A stretch of 64,000 bases of DNA from Notolepis coatsorum (taxonomy: Eukaryota > Chordata > Actinopteri > Aulopiformes > Paralepididae). Each line of letters begins with the position of its first letter. Position 1 is the first letter of the stretch. The notes below the pieces were generated by a model. That model was given only the letters and a program-made list of their open reading frames with translations. It was not told the origin of the DNA and searched no databases. Location: the NCBI GenBank assembly GCA_963971535.1, contig OZ020592.1:120894690-120958689 (forward strand). Reading direction: 5' to 3'. The translations under genes and the position numbers were made by a program. Shown here in pieces: positions 57,121-64,000 of this stretch.

Positions 57121-57645
57121 AAATAGATTGTAATATGCCTCTACAAATCATATGCAGCAGGTAGAAAATTTACGGAAAATCCATCGCGATTTGGAATAAA
57201 ATTGAGGAGAACTTTAATCCCTGGGTATTAATCAAACAACACGGGAAAAGGCAGTCATATTCCAGCACGGTCTTTATTAGTGTTTGCGCTGCCCAGGCAG
57301 CAATGGTTAATAGATATCATATCCGACATCACCGTACGTGTGTACACGTCTGTCAGCCTGTCTCATAACACGCTTCCCTCGGCTTAGTCCATTTTTCCAC
57401 ATTTCATGGGGGTATTCCATTACCGTATATGGTTAATCGGGGCGGTTCTGGTATGCAAATACTTAAAACATTGCACGAGCTCAAACGTAGGATCAAAGTC
57501 ATATTTATCAAGACAGGTGTGCGTAGAACCTGTGTACGCACGTGTGATGAATCCCGTTTTTTTTGTGCGTGCATTGATTCTAAATTCTGTGCTTACGTGT
57601 GGAAATAGAACATTTTCTACGCCGCGTTGATGAATGAGGGCCCAT

Positions 57646-57860
57646 GACTTTAGTCTTCTTCATGTTTACGTTCAGAGACCATGTCTGGCAGAACTGGTGG
57701 AGGATGTCTAGGTTCTGTTGTAGACCCTCTTTAGTGGTTGACAGCAGAACCAGATCATCTGCATACATCAACAATTTTACATTGGTATCGTGCAAAGTCA
57801 GACCGGGTGCAGTAGAAAGTTCTAATAACTTTGCTAATCCATTTATATATATATATTAAC
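57646..57860 (-). pseudogene. LINE-K RT fragment (copy K1, 5' part)
   Basis: VKLLMYADDLVLLSTTKEGL, then NLDILHQFCQTWSLNVNMKK and TKVM; YADD is the RT catalytic box. It joins 54456 after removal of element L. Truncated on the right by a (TA)n and (CT)n tract. Confidence 0.85.
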
Positions 57861-57862
57861 CA

Positions 57863-57912
<50 letters not shown>

Positions 57913-58010
57913 TTCTGTCTGTCACCTCTCTCTCTCTCTATCTCTCTATGTATCTCTCTATCTCTCTCTCTCTCTCTGTCTCTCTGTCTCTCTCTATCTT
58001 TCTGTATGTC

Positions 58011-58058
<48 letters not shown>

Positions 58059-58096
58059 GTCTCCCCCCTCTCTCTATCTCTCTCTTTCTGTATGTC

Positions 58097-58152
<56 letters not shown>

Positions 58153-58189
58153 GTCTCCCCCCCCTTTCTCTCTCTCTCTCTCTCTTGGG
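57863..58189. repeat. (CT)n microsatellite
   Basis: CT repeats with TCTGTCTGTCACCTC and TATGTCTCCCCCC interruptions recurring about every 75 bp, so partly a higher-order tandem. Confidence 0.95.
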
Positions 58190-58683
58190 AGCCAGGTCTG
58201 CCTATGGTGGCCTTTCTCGATGGCTAGGCTGTGCTCGCTGAGTCTGTACCTAGTCAAGGATCTTCTTAGTTTTGGGTCAGTCACAGTGCTCAGGTATTCT
58301 GCCACTGTGTACTATCTGTTTAGGGCCAAATAGCATTCCAATTTGCTCTGGTTTTGGGTTGATTCTTTCCAATGTGTCAGATAGTTTTCTTTTTGTTTTC
58401 TTATAATTTGGTTTAGTCCAGTGTGGTTTCTGTCTGGTGGCTCTGCTTGTGTTTGTGAGCAGAGTCCCAGAAACATCTGGCTGAGTGGGCATCTCTCAAT
58501 GGTCTCACTGTAGGTGAGGGCTTTGTTATGGAGTGTGTCTTATAGATTATAGAATTTAAATGGTCTTTTTTGGATTTTGATAATTAGTGGGTATCTTCCT
58601 AGTTCTGCTCTGCATGCATTATTTGGTGTTTTCCATTGGGTGCGGAGAATGGATTTGCAAAATTCTGCATCCAGAGTCTCATT
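58190..58683 (-). pseudogene. LINE-K copy K2, C-terminal end
   Basis: Minus strand reads LTRYRLSEHSLAIEKGHHRQ and further degenerate C-terminal sequence to 58492, matching K1. It is interrupted by LINE-H at 58684 and resumes at 59240 and 63629. Confidence 0.75.
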
Positions 58684-59239
58684 GATTGATTGATTGATTG
58701 ATTGAAAAGTTTATTAACAGATTGCAGAATGGGTACAGTACAGTACAGCTCAATACATACAATTGTTAAGGGGATGCAGACCAGAGAAAGACTTTCGTCT
58801 TGTTTACATCAGGGTCCCCCATTTTCAATTCATCATAACATATATCACATACAGATAGACAGTACTGCTACATCTATACATTTATGACATATCAGATTTG
58901 CAAATACAGTAGTTTGTGAAAAAGTGTCCAGAAAAAGAGTGTATATACATTTGACGTAGAAACTGTACATTGGAGGAGGTTGGGTGGGTGGGGTGGGGTT
59001 GGTGGGTGGGGGCTGTACATTGGAGGGGGGGGGTTGGGGTAGGGGGGGGGCACTGTACACTGTACATTGGAATACTGACAAAGCCATACTTGGTAATTTA
59101 TTGTACAACTGGGTTAAGACATTTGTAGGGGCCAGTTTCGAATTGCAGTCTCCCGTAGGTGTTCTTTGAGAGTGTTTTTGAAAGTGGGTAGTGATTCACA
59201 TTCCTTTACAGCTTTGGGTAGGGCGTTCCACATTGATGT
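58684..59239 (-). mobile_element. LINE-H copy inserted in K2
   Basis: Starts with an (ATTG)n tail, then AACAGATTGCAGAATGGGTA, and ends inside the C-terminal coding part (SMWNALPKAVKECESLP, EHLRETAIRNWP at 59114-59235). G-rich tracts at 58975-59050 sit where other H copies have CCCACC-rich UTR. Confidence 0.8.
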
Positions 59240-59441
59240 GTTTGTCAATTGGGTGTTTGTCCCATTTGGTGAAGTCTTCGTTTGCAAGTGGGCCCCAGAC
59301 CCTGCAACCATACAGGGAAATGGGTTCTATGACAGAGTCTAATATTTTGAGGCAGATTTTAATTGGAATGTCTAGCTTGATGTTCCTTTTAATAGCATAA
59401 AAAGCCCTTCTTGCTTTGTGTCTCAGGTCGTTCACAGCTTG
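59240..59441 (-). pseudogene. LINE-K copy K2, middle part
   Basis: AVNDLRHKARRAFYAIKRNI, then ILDSVIEPISLYGCRVWGPL; same motifs as K1. The reading frame continues exactly into 63629 (GNFNQ|AVNDL) once element N is removed. Confidence 0.82.
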
Positions 59442-59605
59442 TGTAGCAGGTATATATAAATATACGATTATGCATTCCACAAATAATCCCTCACGTTTTA
59501 TTTGATTGATTTATTATTATTTATTGTAATTTTTATATTCTCAAAGTCTTTTATTTTGAAATCGTCGCGTCATCACTTCCTCCCGAAGTGACGTATTTCC
59601 TCCCG

Positions 59606-59633
59606 CTTCAGTCTATCTGAATGGAGTGAAGAG
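59606..59633 (+). other. Exon-like block 1 in element N, unspliced copy
   Basis: CTTCAGTCTATCTGAATGGA to GTGAAGAG followed by GTAGGC. The identical 28-bp block recurs at 63407-63434, where it runs straight into block 2. Confidence 0.6.
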
Positions 59634-59736
59634 GTAGGCATTGTCCATTACCTGTATATATATTTCTGGTCTAAAAGAACGTATAATGGTCTAATGTTGT
59701 AAATAAGTTTCCGGGCAATGAACCGGGTGTGTACAC

Positions 59737-60620
59737 CAGCGTTTCCGTTAGCCGGTAATTACCGGTATTTGACCGGCAAAATCTGTTGAAGTCCGACATA
59801 TGTAATCTCTCCGGTCTTAATGTCCGGTGAAAATAATTCCCTGAGTCTAAGCACAATTTGATTATTTGAATTGTATTAAAATAGGCTAAAATTAAATAGC
59901 CTATGCGATGAACGAAACGATCATTACATTTGTTTCCTCGTTGCTTCTAATAATGACAACGACGTTGTCAGCGAGAGCTTACTGCTGGGTGTGCGAACTT
60001 TTGTGAAGCTGCAGAGCCAGAGCAACAACAGCACAATGCAGTATTCCAGCAGTACTCCAATTCAGCCATTTTCAGCCAATGTTGGGTGGGGGGCGCTGCT
60101 GTGCGGTTCCCAGAAAAGAGCCAATAACAGCTAAATGAGCTGCTCTGCAGCGCCATACTCGCAAATAAGTCGTTGCGAGGTGGAGAGAGTCGTCACGCAA
60201 ACCACGATAATGTTGCCGTCTCTCTGCTTTCTCAGTTCTTTGCTTGATATAATTAATACAAATGTCCAATATAACGGAATTCGTTAGCTCATAAAAATGT
60301 GATTATAACAGACTGCTGTTTAGTGTCGGACCGACTGCCCACATACGCGGTCTATTTTATTTCAAGTCAGCAGCAGCACGGAGTATCGAGGGACTTATTT
60401 TATTTGGAATATATTAATGACTGTATACGCAAAAGTAGCCTAGTTTTAAGTAATACTATTATAAATCTACATGCCTTGAGGATGACATTCTTTATATAGC
60501 CTGCCTATCAATTGTTTTAAAGCTCAATAAACTATGACCGGAATTAATCTCATTTGTCCGGTAGATTGAAATCTTGCAGGTCACGGAGACCGGCAACAAT
60601 TTTTTCTAACGGAAACCCTG
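59737..60620. mobile_element. hAT MITE P
   Basis: 884 bp, termini CAGCGTTTCCGTTAG and CTAACGGAAACCCTG, perfect 8-bp palindromic TSD GTGTACAC (59729-59736, 60621-60628). Subterminal ACCGG repeats. No transposase. Confidence 0.93.
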
Positions 60621-61351
60621 GTGTACACTAATGTTTATGATAAGGATTGTGCATTTGTTGAAAAGACATTTAACCGTGTTCACAGATTTTTCTGTAAGCA
60701 CATTTTGACTCAGGCCACGTCCCCACGTATCTGGATCTTTTGCCAAACGGATATTCTCAGGCTCCGTTTAAAAAGAAATCCTCGTCCACACGACAGTGTT
60801 AAAAAAAAAAGAAACTGATCCAGACGCAAACACATAAATGCATATAAATTGCTGCAACAAGCATGCGGGCCAGTAGGTGGCGATAAGCGATATCTCAAAT
60901 ACAATAGTGGTACGAGCGGTCAGGACGATTGAGAAATGATAGGAATTGTCCATTGGTTCCCCCAGCCCACGTGACCATTCCTAGCACTTCCATTGGCTAT
61001 ATTGACATACATACAGTAGATAATAAATAGATAGATATAGCGGTGGATTAGATGCAGTCCAGAGGAAACAACCAATCTAGATATGTCACGATTCAATGCT
61101 TTACTTCTGCGCACTGGACGACGGAGAGATACAATGTCAATGTTGAGATCACAATCTCCGGATTCTGAAACTAAATATGGCGAGTCCTTATCACAAACTA
61201 TATATATGCTAATTACAACAAGTAAAAGTGATTGTTTCGGAATCGCGATATTGTGATCTCAACTCAACATTGACATTGTATGATATCTCTCGAGAAATAA
61301 GCGGACCAAAAAAACGTCACTCGCCACTTAAATAAATCAAAAGCTGAAAAG

Positions 61352-62341
61352 ATTCTGTTGGTGGACTTCAGCTCGGCCTTCAACACCATCCTCCCGCACA
61401 TCCTGGAGCACCAGATGTCCCTGCTGCAGGTGCCGGACTCTACCTGCAGGTGGATTACGGACTTCCTGACAAACAGGTCACAGCGGGTGAAGTTGGGAAT
61501 CAACATCTCCGATCCCAAGTCCATCAGCACTGGCTCCCCACAGGGCTGCGTTCTGTCCCCACTACTATTCTCCCTGTACACCAACAGCTGCGTCTCTCTG
61601 CACCCCTCGGTCAAACTCCTGAAGTTTGGGGACGACACCACCCTGGTGGGTCTCGTATCCAGGGGGGACGAGTCTGCCTACAGGAGGGAGATCGAGAGGC
61701 TGCTGAGCTGGTGCAGCTGCAACAACCTGGACCTCAACGCCCAGAAAACAGTGGAGATGGTAGTGGACTTCAGGCGGAAGGCAGCCCCCCCCTCCCCGAT
61801 CATTCTGGGAGGCACCCCGGTGGCCTCTGTGGAGTCCTGCCGCTTCCTCTGCATGACACTCTCCCAGGACCTGAAATGGGAGCCGAACACCATCGCTCTC
61901 AATAAAAAGGCCCGGAAGAGGATGTTCTTCCTTCGTCAGCTGAGGAAGTTTAGGCTGCCGAGGACTATGATGGTCCAGTTCTACACCGCCATCATCCAGT
62001 CCATCCTCACCCTCTCCATCATCACCTGGTTCCCTGCAGCCACGGTCAGGGACAAGGCCAAGCTGCAGCGGGTGATACGCTCGGCGGAGAGGGTGATCGG
62101 CTGCCCCCTTCCCTCCCTCGAGTCCCTACATTCCACCAGGGCCTTGAGGAGGGTGAGGAAGATCATGGCAGACCCTGCCCACCCGGGTCACGACCTCTTC
62201 ACCATGCTCCCCCACGGCAGGCGGCTACGGCTGCCCAAGACATTAAAGTGCCGCCATAGACTCAGCTTCTTCCCCTCAGCAGCTCGCCTGGTAAACGAGT
62301 CAGGTGTCCCCCTGCTCCCCCCCTCTATGGCGAGCTGCTAG
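61352..62341 (+). pseudogene. LINE RT fragment, uninterrupted
   Basis: About 330 codons. VDFSSAFNTILPHIL, STGSPQGCVLSPLLFSLYTN and KFGDDTTLVG (the catalytic box usually reads FADD here; the two aspartates remain), NNLDLNAQKTVEMVVDFRR, then the C-terminal IMADPAHPGHDLFTMLPHGRR and FFPSAARLVN. This is RT fingers-palm to C-terminus of a jockey-superfamily LINE of the CR1/L2/Rex type common in fish; exact clade not settled. N-terminal endonuclease lost by truncation. The apparent start Met (61358) is internal. Confidence 0.85.
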
Positions 62342-62567
62342 GGCTGGACCTCTGGACTTGAACTATGCTGCACTGTTTCCATGTCCCTTACCACTGCACT
62401 TTTTACAGTCTTATTGTTGTCTCACTGTTCTGTACTGTCTTGCACTTTACTTATAATTATTTATTTACTGTTGTATTGTTCTAAATTGTGAAACGCATGC
62501 ACTGTAATCATCAAATCACGTTCCATTTGTACTGCAATATGGTGAATAAAGTAATCTGAATCTGAAT
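61352..62567 (+). mobile_element. 5'-truncated CR1/L2/Rex-group LINE
   Basis: Flanked by CTGAAAAG (61344-61351, 62568-62575). The 3' end has AATAAAG and a (TCTGAA)n tail that merges with the TSD. Confidence 0.78.
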
Positions 62568-63252
62568 CTGAAAAGCGTGTATTTAACAACCTCAAAAAAT
62601 TTCGAAACGCGGTTTATATTAACTTAATAAATAAACAAAAATGAAAAATCTACTTATGTAAACGAAAATGTCCAGTATAACTAAATAACAGATACATCCC
62701 TATTACACGCAAGCAGCGTCTGATGGCCGGATCTGTCGGCACTGGAGTATACAGTAGCTGTTACATCTAGACATTTATGAATGATATACAAGATATACAA
62801 ATATACAGTACTGCTTAAGAGGCAGAGATCAATAAGAGAAAATATATACATTCGAGGGGGAAGAAACTACATGCTATTTCTGTCTGTCATTTCAGCACCA
62901 GGCGCTGTCCATTTTATTACCGGTGCCTATTGCCATAGATAGAACAACAGTCTGAGCATGCGTAGTGAGCTGTGGCGTCATCGTTTATCTAGACTATGCG
63001 TTTACAGTGGCTACACGGATCCACTGAACGGATATTTTGGAATCTTCACTTTCAAATGCGTTTAAGAAAATCTCCGTTTATGTTTCTGAAGACACTGTTT
63101 ATGTGTGGATGAAAGGCCCAATCGTGGAATAAAATGTGCGTTTGGCAAAAGATCCAGATACGTGGGGGCATGGCCTAAGCTAGCATTGGGGGAGGGGTTA
63201 CGTACATGGCTCGTGCCGGCAATATTCTAATTGGCGTTTTTCCCCATCACAG

Positions 63253-63318
63253 CTGTGAGCTGTTGGAGCCATTTTGATATTAATGCTGATGCATTGTCTC
63301 TGTCTTGTTGTCTGACAG
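63253..63318 (+). other. Exon-like block 2 in element N, unspliced copy
   Basis: 66 bp preceded by GTTTTTCCCCATCACAG (pyrimidine tract plus AG) and followed by GTATGT. Identical to 63435-63500. Confidence 0.6.
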
Positions 63319-63406
63319 GTATGTGTGTAGCTCCTTTTGTTTTGTATTGTTTTATTGTATTGTTTTATTCTAATGTTTTATTCCAATGTCAAATGTCTAA
63401 TTCTAA

Positions 63407-63500
63407 CTTCAGTCTATCTGAATGGAGTGAAGAGCTGTGAGCTGTTGGAGCCATTTTGATATTAATGCTGATGCATTGTCTCTGTCTTGTTGTCTGACAG
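63407..63500 (+). repeat. Joined (spliced-looking) copy of blocks 1 and 2
   Basis: Block 1 (63407-63434) abuts block 2 (63435-63500) without the intron-like interval, then continues GAGAAAATAAATATGCC. Confidence 0.8.
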
Positions 63501-63628
63501 GAGAAAATAAATATGCCACGGCTAAAGAGGATCACGGGCCTGTCTTTCCTTTCATCACACACAACCGACATCGCAGAGTAGTGGCAATGAGGGTCCGTTA
63601 AGAGTAGGCCTGAAACCGGCTACACTTG

Positions 63629-63940
63629 GTTGAAGTTCCCTGTAGCACTGATGTTAAGGCCGAGATAGGTGTAGTTTTTTGTGTGTTCTAGGGCAATTGT
63701 GTCTAGGAGGAATTTATGTTTGTGTTGTTGTAGGCTGGGCCTTTTTTGGAATATCATAACTTTAGTTTTGGTTAGATTTACTATCAGCGCCCATGTCTGG
63801 GAGAATTTGTGCAGAAGATCAAGGTGCTGCTGTAGCCCTTCTTTTGTTGGAGACTGCAGCACCAGGTCATCTGCAAACAGTAGGCATTTGACTTCTGTGT
63901 TTGCTAGGGGGATGCCAGGTGCTGCAGTTTGTTCCAATGT
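63629..63940 (-). pseudogene. LINE-K copy K2, RT fragment
   Basis: CLLFADDLVLQSPTKEGLQQ, then HLDLLHKFSQTWALIVNLTK and TKVMIFQKR, YTYLGLNISATGNFNQ. FADD is the RT catalytic box. Continues into 59441 after removal of element N. A (CT)n tract starts near 63966 at the window edge. Confidence 0.85.
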
Positions 63941-64000
63941 TTTTGCCAGTTCTCTCTACCTCATATCTCAATATCTCTCTCTTTCTCTCTCTCTCTGTCT

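Larger units (their letters stand above)
54460..57642. mobile_element. TIR element L (3-bp TSD CAT)
   Basis: 3,183 bp, termini GGCCCTCATTCATCAACG and CGTTGATGAATGAGGGCC, flanked by CAT on both sides (54457-54459, 57643-57645). Removing it restores the LINE-K frame. Subterminal GATTCATCAA/TGATGAATCC repeats and ACGCACAG motifs. A 3-bp TSD suggests PIF/Harbinger, unproven. No transposase recognised. It hosts repeat M copy 2 and a recent L1. Confidence 0.85.
60711..63178. mobile_element. Long-TIR element O
   Basis: Left GGCCACGTCCCCACGTATCT then GGATCTTTTGCCAAACG; right inverse GGCCATGCCCCCACGTATCT then GGATCTTTTGCCAAACG. The inverted repeats exceed 35 bp. No clear TSD. Contains a LINE (61352-62567), a foldback (61122-61165 against 61236-61295) and a LINE-H-like remnant (62745-62880). 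Superfamily uncertain. Confidence 0.7.
59442..63624. mobile_element. LTR-like element N (possible solo LTR)
   Basis: Ends TGTAGC and GCTACA (TG...CA), flanked by a perfect 4-bp TSD CTTG (59438-59441, 63625-63628). Removal restores the LINE-K frame. Without inserted P and O it is about 0.82 kb: a TATATATAAATAT box (59451), a TGACGT motif (59589), exon-like blocks and AATAAA (63505). Terminal form, TSD and size fit a solo LTR; no coding domain or primer-binding site identifies the family. Confidence 0.65.

Overview
The window reads as teleost fish (euteleost) genomic DNA. The evidence is the repeat content: L2-, L1-, Tx1- and jockey/I-type LINEs, hAT and piggyBac elements with clean target-site duplications (TSDs), DIRS-type tyrosine-recombinase retrotransposons, a tRNA-derived SINE, and long (CA)n, (CT)n and (TA)n tracts. 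I find no host protein-coding gene I can defend. One 61-nt exon-like segment (11329-11389) is the only candidate.

Layout. 1-8945 is one uninterrupted 39/41-bp satellite that runs off the left edge. 8950-11627 holds LINE tails and microsatellites. 11628-20050 is a non-autonomous DIRS-like element (element A) split by two hAT elements and a piggyBac-like element. 20135-22130 has 37-bp and 23-bp minisatellites, the second split by an L2 LINE. 22200-23220 is a TIR element. 23260-34253 is one CA-rich minisatellite opened by a deep nest: a hAT-like element (G) holds two piggyBac-like copies; one of these holds another hAT (F), and the other holds a second DIRS-like element (B), an inverted sister of A. 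34340-46108 is a mosaic of microsatellites, hAT elements, LINE fragments, a SINE and a Tx1-type LINE. 46109-51651 is a nearly complete coding DIRS element (Q) with gag, RT-RNase H, a Dam-methyltransferase-like segment and a tyrosine recombinase. 51653-63950 is a stack of broken LINEs (families H and K) opened by a 3.2-kb TIR element carrying a recent L1, and by an LTR-like element (N) with further insertions.

How the parts relate. Q encodes DIRS machinery. A and B have Q-like architecture: inverted terminal repeats, an internal complementary region, and a 6-4-6 dyad GGTTAT-N4-ATAACC at the 3' end. They show no reverse transcriptase or recombinase, so they look like passengers that Q-like enzymes could move (inference). 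Both carry a 5S rRNA-derived module in the same place. B has a second, more canonical 5S module exactly where A has an empty site. This 5S-bearing non-autonomous DIRS family is the most unusual thing here. A second oddity is element N, where two short exon-like blocks occur once separated by a GT...AG intron-like interval and again directly joined, as in a spliced RNA.
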